From contig CALMGA010000002.1 of NCBI GenBank assembly GCA_937863205.1, positions 1 to 9,074 on the forward strand: a stretch of DNA of 9,074 nt, read 5' to 3'. Positions 1-6,693 of the stretch are shown piece by piece; the stretch's first letter is position 1, and every line of letters starts with the position of its first letter. Under the pieces are notes generated by a model that saw nothing but the letters and a program-made list of their open reading frames with translations, was not told where the DNA came from and did no database searches. The translations under genes were made by a program, and so were the position numbers. This DNA comes from an uncultured Beijerinckiaceae bacterium (GTDB lineage: Bacteria; Pseudomonadota; Alphaproteobacteria; Rhizobiales; Beijerinckiaceae).

Positions 1-53
1 GGTCGCCGGGTCATAGGTCACGCATGTGTCGGCCTCCATCTGCAGCTGTGCGA
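1..53. other. Unrelated sequence joined to the 3' end of the ATPase gene
   Basis: The ATPase reading frame stops matching its family after the residues MLAVET, encoded down to about position 54. The last eleven residues of the ORF are family-unlike and come from this segment. On the minus strand one other frame is open through the whole segment (it reads ...QLQMEADTCVTYDPAT), so it may be the edge of a different coding sequence. No inverted repeat or transposase is visible here to identify the cause of the junction. The piece is too short to identify. Confidence 0.4.
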
Positions 54-1850
54 TGTCTCAACGGCCAGCATCGACGCGCTCCCGTCGGAGGCGACGTGCA
101 GCAGCGCCATCCGGAACGCCAAGTCGATGAACTCCTTCTGGGACTCGGACACCTCAAAGGCGTTCTCCCTCTTGCTCACCGTGGCGTCGTGACCTGAGGC
201 CAAGTCCACCTCGAACGCGGGCCAGTCTATCTGCGCGTCGGATTGCGCGACCTTCGCGCGGCGGTTGGGCACGTACCTCAGCCGGCACTCCTCCACCATG
301 AACCCGCTTGCGTAACGGTTGAACGCCTCGATCAGGGCGGCGCTCCTCGCCTCGATGAATTTCTGGGACTCCTTGATGAGGCGTTCGTGGACGTCGACCG
401 CGCCCTTGAGCTGAGCCCGTATCGTTTCGATCTCGCGCTTTGAGGCTTCCACCTCCCCGGCGAGCTCGCTCCTTTTCCGGACGCTCTCGGCCACGGCGGC
501 CTCGCTCTCGCCGAGCCTCCTGGCCTGCTCCAGCTTAGTCACCGTCGCGAGCAGTTCCTCATTGACGCGCCGGTACCTCGCCGTCGCGCGCAAAGACGAC
601 TCCTCGAGGGAGTTCAAGCGATTGCGCCGCTTCTCGGCGTCGTGCTCTGCGGCCTGGAGCGAGGCGAGGTGGACGGGCGCGAGCGCGACGACCCCATCGT
701 TTTCGGGGGTATCGGCCTCGCACACCGGACAGCGATGCGTTTCCATCAGTCTCCGGGCCCGGCCGTACGCGTCCTCGCCGTGGTTCCCGCAGACCAGGCA
801 TCCCTCGTGCGACCCCAGGGCCTGCACGATTAGGTCGCCCGGCGATCTGACGCTCCTGAAGGCTTGGTTGAAGTAGCTCGCCTCCTGATGGCGAAGCCTG
901 GTCTGGGCCTCGAAGGCCTCGGCCCGTGCCCTGAGGATGCCGTCCTCGAGCCGGTCCATCTCCGCCGAGATGTCGGCCCGCTCCTCAGCGAGGTCCTCGC
1001 GGGCGCGACCCAGGGCCTCGATCTCGTGGGTCAGCAGCGAGAAGGCGTGGTTCTCGTCTAGGTCACCGTGCACGGCGACCTCGGCGGCGAGCTCGTCCAC
1101 CAGCTGATTGTGGGCCCAGAGCCTGTTTCGATATTGGCTGTCGACCTGTAGGAGCGCGTTCCGCGCGCTCGCTATGCGGCGGGAAAGCTCGTTTTCCAGC
1201 AACAGTATGCGCAAGATTACGAACTGCCCGTCAGGGTTCCAGATGAGCGGTATCTTTTCCTCAAGGAAGAACAGAAGGTTGCGCACGACGAAGTCGAAGT
1301 CGTATCGGTGGGCGCCGAGCGACCTGTCGTCGGAAGGCGGCGCCAGCGTCAACCCCATCATCTCGCAGAGCAAGTCCATCAGCTCGCCCTCCACTTCGTC
1401 GGGGTCATCGGCGGGCGGACGTTGCGCTCCATCGACCGTGAAGCCCAGGAGTCGCAGGTCGTAGAGGGACCTCTCGACGCTTACTTTCCGGTCCGCGAAG
1501 TGGAAGGTCGCGGACGCCTTAGCGTCGACGGCTTGGTCGTTCGCGCGTTTCCGGAAGAAGTCGAAGTTCCCGACCCTTGTCAGGCTGGATTGCTTGCGGC
1601 CGGGGCGTACGCGGTCGGCCTTGGCGGGATCGTACGGACCCGCGAGCAGCCGGAAGATAACGTTCAGGAGCGTCGTCTTTCCGAGGCCATTGATGCCAAC
1701 GATGACGTTGACCCCCGCTCGGAACAGGTGATGGAACCCGGTGGCCGTCTCCGTCATGAAGGGCGCGTAGCCCGTTACCTCAAGGTCCGAGATCCTGGGA
1801 AATACGAGGTTGGGCAATCTGCCGCTCTTTATGGTCTGAGCCGCGTCCAT
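18..1850 (-). CDS. SMC/Rad50-like coiled-coil ATPase with two CxxC pairs, 3' end lost
   Basis: 610 residues from ATG at 1850. Walker A GINGLGKTT lies at residues 52-60. The stretch LLFFLEEKIPLIWNP follows at about 192-206, then long heptad-like helices at about 220-330 and 395-505. Between the helices is a CxxC...CxxC module (C351, C354, C374, C377), probably a zinc-binding tip. A degenerate ABC signature VSESQKEFIDLAF is at about 567-579, and the Walker B strand MLAVET at about 594-599. In relatives Walker B continues as ETPE.SLD with a D-loop and tail; here the frame instead runs into eleven unrelated residues and TGA. The protein as encoded lacks the Walker B glutamate region and D-loop and is probably inactive. 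Such ATPases act in DNA repair or in anti-phage/anti-plasmid systems (Lamassu, Wadjet and similar); which group applies here cannot be told. No clear Shine-Dalgarno is seen. It starts 46 bp after the upstream ORF and is probably co-transcribed with the TraKLM-like genes. Confidence 0.8.
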   Translation of the reverse strand: MDAAQTIKSGRLPNLVFPRISDLEVTGYAPFMTETATGFHHLFRAGVNVIVGINGLGKTTLLNVIFRLLAGPYDPAKADRVRPGRKQSSLTRVGNFDFFRKRANDQAVDAKASATFHFADRKVSVERSLYDLRLLGFTVDGAQRPPADDPDEVEGELMDLLCEMMGLTLAPPSDDRSLGAHRYDFDFVVRNLLFFLEEKIPLIWNPDGQFVILRILLLENELSRRIASARNALLQVDSQYRNRLWAHNQLVDELAAEVAVHGDLDENHAFSLLTHEIEALGRAREDLAEERADISAEMDRLEDGILRARAEAFEAQTRLRHQEASYFNQAFRSVRSPGDLIVQALGSHEGCLVCGNHGEDAYGRARRLMETHRCPVCEADTPENDGVVALAPVHLASLQAAEHDAEKRRNRLNSLEESSLRATARYRRVNEELLATVTKLEQARRLGESEAAVAESVRKRSELAGEVEASKREIETIRAQLKGAVDVHERLIKESQKFIEARSAALIEAFNRYASGFMVEECRLRYVPNRRAKVAQSDAQIDWPAFEVDLASGHDATVSKRENAFEVSESQKEFIDLAFRMALLHVASDGSASMLAVETSHSCRWRPTHA

Positions 1851-1896
1851 GCGGAGTTGGCGTTCCGGTAAGCTCCGCCTTGATCCTTAACAACTG

Positions 1897-2275
1897 CTAG
1901 CCGGTCCCGTCGAATCTCGGAAGAGCGCACGTACCGAGCGAAGGTGCCCCGACGTGCGGGCGCGGGCGGTGCTGCAGCGCGAGGTGGCGGTATCGGCCCG
2001 TCTGCGCGACAGGGTCGGCGCGCGCGGGCAGCTTGGCGACGAGGGCTTCGCCATCCGCGTGTCCGCGCAGCGTCGAGGCCAGGAGTTCTATCGGGAGGGC
2101 GTGCACCCTGCGCAGCGCTACCAGCAGCGGCTCGTCCGTGGAGAGCCGCCTTGATGAGGTGGCCGATCGCCCCGGTCAGATCCTCGATCGCCGCGGCGAG
2201 CGAGGCGACGCCGCCGACCAAATCGTTGATGCGGGCCTAAAAGCGCGCGAGGGTGTCGGTCCCGACGCTGCTCAC
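1897..2275 (-). pseudogene. Small coupled ORF broken by an in-frame TAG and a frameshift
   Basis: A GTG at 2275-2273 overlaps the TGA of the preceding gene (GTGA), a usual translational-coupling arrangement. The frame reads MSSVGTDTLARF, then TAG (2239-2237), then continues protein-like as ARINDLVGGVASLAAAIEDL and TGAIGHLIKA. Near position 2140 the protein-like character moves to another frame (DEPLLVALRRVHALPIELL, then STLRGHADGEALVAKLP), which ends with TAG at 1899-1897. The original frame beyond that point becomes Arg/Pro/Ala-rich and unlike protein. The simplest reading is one gene of roughly 125 codons carrying one nonsense codon and one frameshift. Alternatively, a TTG at 2221 could start a shorter protein. 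The product is not recognised. Its place in the operon suggests a plasmid accessory function. Confidence 0.45.
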
Positions 2276-2763
2276 CGGGCCGTCTCTCCCGGCGGCGCGT
2301 CGAACACGCAGGGGATCCGGATTATGCGGCCGTCGACATTGACGTATGGTCCGCATAGCGTCGGGTCGGCGTTGCTCCCCTGCAGCTCCCGCCTCGTGAT
2401 ACCGTCTGAGCCGCAGGTATGGATGGCGGATCGGATCGCGGCGAACTGGACAAGCGCGGCGAAGCCCAGGACGCAGTACACGCGGAATTCGGACCGGCGG
2501 CGCGCTTTGAAGGTACGACCGAGCGTGTCTTCCACGCGTCCGAACGCGATCTCGATGCGCGCAACCATCCGTTGAAGCTCAATCACGAAGGCCTCGCGAT
2601 CCTCACGATCCTGCTCGACGGCGGACAGCGTCGCCGTCGCGGTTTCCCGTTGCGTGTCGAGGACGATCGAATAGGGATCGTCGGCGTCGATGCCTGCGCG
2701 CCGGGCGATGAGCAGCATCTTCTTCTCAATTGACGCGGCGAGATCTCTGAGAGGATTTGACAC
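2272..2763 (-). CDS. Coiled-coil protein with one membrane segment, TraM-position gene
   Basis: The preferred start is GTG at 2763-2761, five bases after the TAG of the upstream gene, giving 163 residues. A polypurine stretch GAGGAAGAG lies upstream, rather far from the start. Tandem ATGs at 2823/2820 would add 20 residues that overlap the upstream gene by 56 bp; that extension looks hydrophobic (MMLTVALAAWF) and cannot be excluded. A helical, charged region (about residues 36-90 from the GTG) is followed by a hydrophobic helix VYCVLGFAALVQFAAI (about 95-110), then a C-terminal part with three Cys, probably outside the cytoplasm. RP4 has a small coiled-coil protein, TraM, in the same position downstream of traL. 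Sequence similarity to it is not evident, so the name is positional only. Confidence 0.65.
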   Translation of the reverse strand: MSNPLRDLAASIEKKMLLIARRAGIDADDPYSIVLDTQRETATATLSAVEQDREDREAFVIELQRMVARIEIAFGRVEDTLGRTFKARRRSEFRVYCVLGFAALVQFAAIRSAIHTCGSDGITRRELQGSNADPTLCGPYVNVDGRIIRIPCVFDAPPGETAR

Positions 2764-2767
2764 GCTG

Positions 2768-3712
2768 CTAACCGTGCTCTTCCTCGTAAGGAACCAAGCC
2801 GCTAAAGCGACTGTCAACATCATTTAACCATTTCTTGAGTATAGATCTCTCGAAGTACTTCAAGGGATTACGACCTGGATCGAATGCTTTCTTGCTGCTC
2901 GCGGCTTCGCGGTACGTGATCTCGCAATGATCGAGCTTGCCAACAAGGTGGCAGGTCGGCATCCAGATCGGGTGAAAGTGTTCCCCATTGATCCAATGGG
3001 CGACGCCCTCGATCTCCAGGAACTGCTCCTCGGCGTCCTCCTTGGACTGGCGGTGACTGGGCAGGAGGCGTTCCGCGTAGATGGGCACAAAAGCATCTGG
3101 CTTGATCTCGACGCACGACTTGGCCAAGCTCTGCATCACGACCAGATCGTCGCTGCCGCCACCCGTGACCGCGACGACGATGAGGCGGATGCCGTGGTGA
3201 CGCAGGATGTCCACCAGCTCCGACATCGCAAAGAGTTGAATCAGTCGCTCATCGTTTCCCTGCGAGTCGACGATGACGCTCCCGTCGGTTCCAATGACTT
3301 TCAACAACTCATCGTAAAAATAGCTGGCGAGGTCGCTGCCATTGGCGATTTCGTAGTTGGGATACCTGCACTCGGGATGCGAATGGCGGAGACCTCGTCC
3401 GACCTGCTCTAGGTCGATCGCGATCATGGCGCGGCCGTTCTCGTGCGCTTTCTCCAAGAAGTAGCGGACGATCACCGTCTTGCCACGCTTGCCGGCCCCG
3501 ATGACGAGGTACACGACCTTGCGCCAAGACCCCACCTCGGAGCGCTTGATCGCCTCCTCCGCAGGGGTGTTCGAAGTTGCCGCGTCGCCCCCCGTCTGAG
3601 GAAGCAGAGGGGGGATCGCGGTGTCGGTCTCGATGTCGTTGATGATCTCCACCGCGGCCGCGATGGTGCCTGCTTTCAACCGGGTTCGGGCCTTCTCGTT
3701 CTTGTCGCTCAT
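2768..3712 (-). CDS. P-loop ATPase, TraL/StbB-like plasmid protein
   Basis: 314 residues from ATG at 3712, chosen because GAGGAA sits four bases upstream and the in-frame N-terminal extension to 3802 is Arg/Pro/His-rich and overlaps the preceding gene. Residues 1-60 look flexible. Walker A GAGKRGKT is at residues 72-79. A second strand RAMIAIDLEQ (about 94-103) and SVIVDSQGNDE (about 145-155, likely Walker B with D149) follow, then the strand GIRLIVVAVTGGG (about 174-186). This layout is the SIMIBI-type fold seen in ParA, MinD, and plasmid TraL/StbB proteins. The C-terminal third has no motif I recognise. It follows the TraK-like gene by 86 bp. In IncP and IncW plasmids such ATPases sit in three-gene operons at oriT and affect transfer or plasmid positioning. 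That role is inferred from fold plus gene order. Confidence 0.75.
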   Translation of the reverse strand: MSDKNEKARTRLKAGTIAAAVEIINDIETDTAIPPLLPQTGGDAATSNTPAEEAIKRSEVGSWRKVVYLVIGAGKRGKTVIVRYFLEKAHENGRAMIAIDLEQVGRGLRHSHPECRYPNYEIANGSDLASYFYDELLKVIGTDGSVIVDSQGNDERLIQLFAMSELVDILRHHGIRLIVVAVTGGGSDDLVVMQSLAKSCVEIKPDAFVPIYAERLLPSHRQSKEDAEEQFLEIEGVAHWINGEHFHPIWMPTCHLVGKLDHCEITYREAASSKKAFDPGRNPLKYFERSILKKWLNDVDSRFSGLVPYEEEHG

Positions 3713-3716
3713 GTCG

Positions 3717-3722
3717 TTCCTC
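3717..3722 (-). promoter_or_regulatory. Ribosome binding site GAGGAA of the P-loop ATPase gene
   Basis: On the minus strand the sequence reads GAGGAACGACATG. The good Shine-Dalgarno match immediately before ATG 3712 decides this start over the upstream in-frame one at 3802. Confidence 0.7.
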
Positions 3723-3798
3723 GAAGGATGGTGGCAGGGCGGATGAGGTGCGCGTCGACGGGGAGGATCGCGGCACGCCCGGCGGTGCTGCCGGCTCG

Positions 3799-4257
3799 TC
3801 ATCGCCCTGTCCGTCCAGCTGCGCCGCGCGCCGCCGCGAGCTTCGCCCTGGCGATCGCTTTGGAGTCCGCGGGATCCACCGCTGCATTCGATTTCCCGGC
3901 AGACCTGTCGACCTCGTGAAGTCGATCAGGCGTCTCTTGCCGTGCTTGCGCCTCGCCGCGAGGGGGCCGTTCGGTTACGCGAACGAAGGTCGACTGCGGC
4001 GAGGGCGGTCGCTCTGCTTCTGCCGAGCGCCGGTCCACGATGCGCTTCCAGGTTCGCGTCAGCGTCTGCGCATTCGGCGCCTTGCCGCGGTCGTCGACGA
4101 GGCCGAGAGCCAGCACGGCGGCGAGCGCGGTCGTCAAGTCACGACGCTCGACCTTCGCCCACTCGGCGGCGACCTCGTCGTAATGCTGTTCCAGGTAGTG
4201 CGAGAGGCGGCGGCCGCGCTTCTTCGCGTTCTGCAGCGATCGGCCGAAGGACGTCAT
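3799..4257 (-). CDS. Small basic DNA-binding protein, TraK-like
   Basis: 152 residues from ATG at 4257. The frame is open further upstream to 4656, but that part is Arg-rich and crosses the inverted-repeat region, so the shorter start MTSFGRSLQNAKKRGR is preferred; no convincing Shine-Dalgarno is visible. The N-terminal half is basic and helical, with ALAAVLALGLVDDRGKAP followed by NAQTLTRTWKRIVDRR (about residues 48-80), an HTH-like pattern resembling the TIWEHMRETGK..SYETFRSHARRHI part of RP4 TraK. The C-terminal half is low-complexity, rich in Arg, Pro and Ala, as in TraK. First gene of the minus-strand operon, next to the repeat-rich candidate oriT. RP4 TraK wraps and bends oriT DNA; a similar job is inferred here. 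It could instead be a StbA-type regulator. Confidence 0.55.
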   Translation of the reverse strand: MTSFGRSLQNAKKRGRRLSHYLEQHYDEVAAEWAKVERRDLTTALAAVLALGLVDDRGKAPNAQTLTRTWKRIVDRRSAEAERPPSPQSTFVRVTERPPRGEAQARQETPDRLHEVDRSAGKSNAAVDPADSKAIARAKLAAARGAAGRTGR

Positions 4258-4300
4258 GACGGGCCCGTACCGCGGCGAGGGCTGCCGACGGGGGCTGATT

Positions 4301-4321
4301 CGAACGGACGGGCGTCGTTCG
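4301..4321. repeat. Inverted repeat CGAACG / CGTTCG
   Basis: Six-base arms at 4301-4306 and 4316-4321 are separated by nine bases, 44 bp upstream of the TraK-like start. The position would suit an operator or a TraK-type binding site; no function is shown by the sequence itself. Confidence 0.4.
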
Positions 4322-4352
4322 GCTGTGGATGCAACGTATGCACGGCGGCCCC

Positions 4353-4379
4353 GCAAACAGGGGTTGATCAAACGTTTGC
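4353..4379. repeat. Nested inverted repeats GCAAAC / GTTTGC with palindrome CAAACGTTTG
   Basis: Arms GCAAAC (4353-4358) and GTTTGC (4374-4379) enclose a TTGATCAA palindrome (4364-4371) and overlap the ten-base palindrome CAAACGTTTG (4369-4378). This is an AT-richer patch in an otherwise GC-rich intergenic region, consistent with a protein-binding or melting site. Confidence 0.45.
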
Positions 4380-4400
4380 GGTAATCCCACCCACCAAACC

Positions 4401-4441
4401 GACCCCGACGGGGTCGACCCATCGACAGCAGGCGATGGGTC
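4401..4441. repeat. Two adjacent inverted repeats in the oriT-like intergenic region
   Basis: GACCCC (4401-4406) and GGGGTC (4410-4415) form a hairpin with a three-base loop. It abuts GACCCATCG (4416-4424) and CGATGGGTC (4433-4441), nine-base arms with an eight-base loop. Alternative pairing of the outer CCACC...GGTGG (4391-4395 with 4442-4446) could join them into one larger structure. Confidence 0.5.
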
Positions 4442-4455
4442 GGTGGTCTCGAGCG

Positions 4456-4525
4456 GCCTTCTTCCGAAGGCACATCCGCCGCGCGGATAAACCGCGCGCA
4501 GCACGCCGTGCGCATCCTGTCGTAC
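4456..4525 (+). other. Candidate origin of transfer (oriT) with IncP-type nick core
   Basis: Three hairpins lie in series: GCCTTC ttcc GAAGGC (4456-4471), CGCGCGG ataaa CCGCGCG (4480-4498) and GCACG c CGTGC (4501-4511). CATCCTGT follows at 4513-4520. The IncP/Ti (MOBP) nick core is YATCCTG/Y, which would place cleavage between 4519 and 4520 on the plus strand, about 20 bases 3' of the second hairpin, a spacing similar to RP4. The neighbouring TraK/L/M-like operon supports the call. Against it, no relaxase or TraJ is present in the window, the core is only six bases, and in RP4 the hairpin side faces traJ whereas here it faces the TraK-like gene. Confidence 0.4.
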
Positions 4526-5049
4526 CGAGACGGGGGTGAGATCAAATCCGCCCGGCGGGTGCGCCCGAGGCGGTCAGTAAACACCGCGGGTATCAGACTG
4601 TCAAGATCATCGAGGCAGCGTCCTCGGGTTCGCCAGCGCCGTGATCGAAGATGCATTGGTTTGTCTGAGGATTACATCGTCTACTCGGCCTCCGCTTCGA
4701 CGACTGCGTGTCCTTCGCTTGCCCACTCACCGAGAAGAGGCGGCGTCCTACCCGCCCGCTTGGCAATCTAAAGGAGCGACTTCATCGTTCTTTCGCTGAA
4801 GACTCGATGAGACGCGTCGATCGCGCCGTCGAAGCTGTCACGGTCCGGGAGCGGCGAAATGGTGTCGAGATCGTTGAGACAATTGGGGCGGCGGGATCGC
4901 ACGACCCGCCCAGAGCTACGTCGCCGGGTTGCGACGCATCCTTGCGATAAGCCATCTCCCTGTCAGGGTGTCGAATGCCGAACCGGGTCCGGCGCCGCCT
5001 GTACCTGTTTGCCTGCGGTTTATGAGGCATCATAGCCGTATCGGGCCGG
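4526..5049. other. No supported gene between the candidate oriT and the IS110 element
   Basis: This is where a relaxase-accessory gene would be expected. Only short frames are open. On the plus strand the ATG at 4807 opens a 47-residue frame (MRRVDRAVEAVTVRERRNGV...) that ends at 4950, with no convincing ribosome binding site. It could be a remnant of a gene cut by the insertion sequence, but nothing identifies it. Confidence 0.4.
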
Positions 5050-5070
5050 CTGGTTGAGAGCAGCCTTTCG

Positions 5071-5175
5071 CCCCCTGTGCCTTTGAGCACCTGGGGGGGA
5101 CGCGCGCCTCAACCGGTTGCCCGTGTTGCGCGCCCAGTAGGGAGTCGCGCCTCGGCTGTTTGCAGCCCCGAGCGC
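5071..5175 (+). ncRNA. Candidate bridge RNA of the IS110 element
   Basis: Three stem-loops occur in the 5' non-coding end: CCCC..GTGC ctttga GCAC..GGGG (5071-5099); GCGCGC (5102-5107) with GCGCGC (5128-5133) around the palindrome CAACCGGTTG; and CTCGG-CTG tttg CAG-cc-CCGAG (5151-5172), extendable by GCG/CGC with one bulged base. IS110 elements of this type encode a bridge RNA upstream of the transposase: a 5' stem-loop followed by two internal loops that pair with target and donor DNA. Location and fold agree with that. I have not matched loop sequences to the element ends, and GC-rich DNA forms hairpins easily. Confidence 0.45.
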
Positions 5176-5223
5176 CAGTACAGGGAACGGCGAAGCGACG
5201 CGGCGGCTCAACAGAACAGCAAG

Positions 5224-5229
5224 CGGGAG
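5224..5229 (+). promoter_or_regulatory. Ribosome binding site of the IS110 transposase
   Basis: A GGGAGGT-type Shine-Dalgarno lies about six bases before ATG 5236. This supports that start over the longer in-frame opening at 5077, which would read through the non-coding left end. Confidence 0.65.
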
Positions 5230-5235
5230 GTGGCC

Positions 5236-6480
5236 ATGAACACTGAGCCGCTCGTCTTTGTCGGCATCGACTGGGCGAGCACCGAACATCAAGTCTGCCT
5301 GACCGGCGCCGGCGATCCCGTGCAGCGGGCGTTTGCTCACCATGCCGACGGCATCGGCGCCCTTGTTGATTGGCTGTGCGCCCAGGCCGGGGAGCCAAAC
5401 CAAGTCGCCGTTGCGATCGAAACGCCGCACGGGCCGGTGGTCGAGGCGCTGATGGACCGCGGCATCGCCGTGTTTGCCATCAATCCCAAGCAGCTTGACC
5501 GCTTGCGCGACCGTTTTTCTCCGGCGGGGGCCAAGGACGACCGGCGCGACGCCCTCGTGTTGGCCTTGTCGCTGCGCACCGACCGTCACTGCTTCCGGCG
5601 TGTGGAAGCCCTCGATCCGGTTGTTGTCGAACTGCGCGACTGGTCGCGGATGGCCGAGGAGCTTAAGGGCGAGCGCGTTCGGCTGGCCAACCGCATTCGC
5701 CAGCAGCTTTGGCGCTACTACCCGCAAGTCCTCGACCTCGCGGACGACATCGCCGCCGACTGGGTGCTGGCACTCTGGGCCAAGGCGCCGACGCCAGCCG
5801 AGGCTCGCCGCTTGACCGAAAAGAAGGTCGATCTGCTGCTCGCCGCGCACCGCATCCGCCGCCTTGCCGCGGCCGACGCCCTGGCCATCCTGCAACGGCC
5901 GGCCCTGACCGTCGCTCCCAACACAACCGAGGCCGCCCGCGCCCATATCGCGGTAACGGCCGAGCGATTGACCCTGGTCAACCGGCAGATCAAGGACGTC
6001 ACCCGTCGCCTGGATGCTCTTGTGGAGTCGCTGGCCGGACCGGAACCCGAGCCGGGGCAGCAGGCCGAGCAGCGCGACGCGGCGATCCTGCGCTCCTTGC
6101 CGGGGGTGGGACGGATCGTCCTCGCCACGCTGCTCGCGGAGGCTCACCAAGCCATCCGGGGGCGAGACTACCACGCCCTGCGTACGCTGACCGGGGTCGC
6201 GCCCGTCACCAAGCGGAGCGGCAAGTCCCGCCGGGTCGAGATGCGGCAGGCCTGTTCCACCCGCTTGCGAACCGCCGTCTACCACTAGGCCAGAGTGGCC
6301 ACCCAGCACGACGCTCGCAGCAGAGGCCGCTACTCCGCTTTGCGGGCCAGGGGTCACTCGCACGGAAGGGCACTGCGCACCGTCGCCGACCGATTGCTCG
6401 GCATCGCCTGCGTCATGCTTGCAAACCGCACCACCTATGACCCAAAGCACGAGGCTACTCGTGCCGCAAAAGCAGCTTGA
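5236..6480 (+). pseudogene. IS110-family transposase interrupted by one in-frame TAG
   Basis: From ATG 5236 the frame opens with MNTEPLVFVGIDWASTEHQV. The RuvC-like DEDD residues are D12 (GIDWAS), E62 (AIETPHGPVV), D102 and D105 (KDDRRDALVLA). A long helical linker follows. LRSLPGVGRIVLATLLAEA begins the C-terminal Tnp domain, and RSGKSRRVEMRQACS (about 327-341) is the conserved segment likely to hold the catalytic serine. Codon 351 is TAG (6286-6288) in YH-TAG-ARVATQHD, where family members read YHWARVA. The same frame then continues intact for 63 more codons to TGA at 6478-6480 (...RGHSHGRALRTVADRLLG). A single TGG to TAG change explains this; length otherwise is a normal 414 residues. The 350-residue product lacks the last helices. 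It is either inactive or rescued by amber readthrough. Confidence 0.9.
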
Positions 6481-6543
6481 CCGCTGGTAGGAAGTCCCTC
6501 CCCCCTTCACGGCGGAGAAGACCCCTATCGATGGAGGATGGTC

Positions 6544-6693
6544 ATGACCCATCGTTGTCCGCTCGATGCGCGCCGACACGCTGTCGCCTTTGTCGAAGCC
6601 GGGCGCTCGCGACGCGGCGCCGTCTGACGCTTCCAGACAGCCGACGTCGCCGCGATCATGCTGGTGCGTCGCGTCACCGCGACGAGGGCATAG
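6544..6693 (+). pseudogene. Decayed N-terminus of an IS630-like transposase
   Basis: ATG 6544 with GGAGG upstream opens MTHRCPLDARRHAVAFVEAG, then RSRRGAV-stop(TGA 6625)-RFQTADVAAIMLVRRVTATRA-stop(TAG 6691). IS630-type transposases begin with a helix-turn-helix of the form SLDLR.RAVAFVEAG.SRR.AARRFGVS...I.L..R...TG. The match is clear over about 45 residues, including across the TGA. After that no recognisable transposase remains. It lies 60 bp beyond the IS110 element. Confidence 0.6.

Larger units (their letters stand above)
5050..6485 (+). mobile_element. IS110-family insertion sequence, ends tentative
   Basis: The element is defined by a DEDD transposase with about 185 bp of structured non-coding DNA before it and almost none after it, which is the IS110-group layout. 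IS110 elements have no long terminal inverted repeats and share a short core at both ends. A shared CTGGT occurs at 5050-5054 (CCGGCTGGTTGAG) and at 6484-6488 (CCGCTGGTAGG), which would fit a CT core and an element of about 1.43 kb. The ends are inferred from this short match only; the presence of the element itself is certain. Confidence 0.75.

Noticed and set aside
1308..1871. 187-residue plus-strand open frame
   Set aside because: Antisense of the ATPase N-terminal domain, which contains a clear Walker A.
3748..4539. 263-residue plus-strand open frame
   Set aside because: Arg-rich, antisense to the TraK-like gene and crossing the inverted-repeat region; no motif.
4708..4950. Short plus-strand frame as a TraJ-like gene next to oriT
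   Set aside because: No ribbon-helix-helix pattern, no ribosome binding site, and only the last 47 residues look protein-like; cannot be supported.
5020..6579. 519-residue minus-strand open frame
   Set aside because: It is the antisense shadow of the IS110 transposase; composition is Gly/Gln/Arg-rich and without domains, while the plus strand has all transposase motifs.
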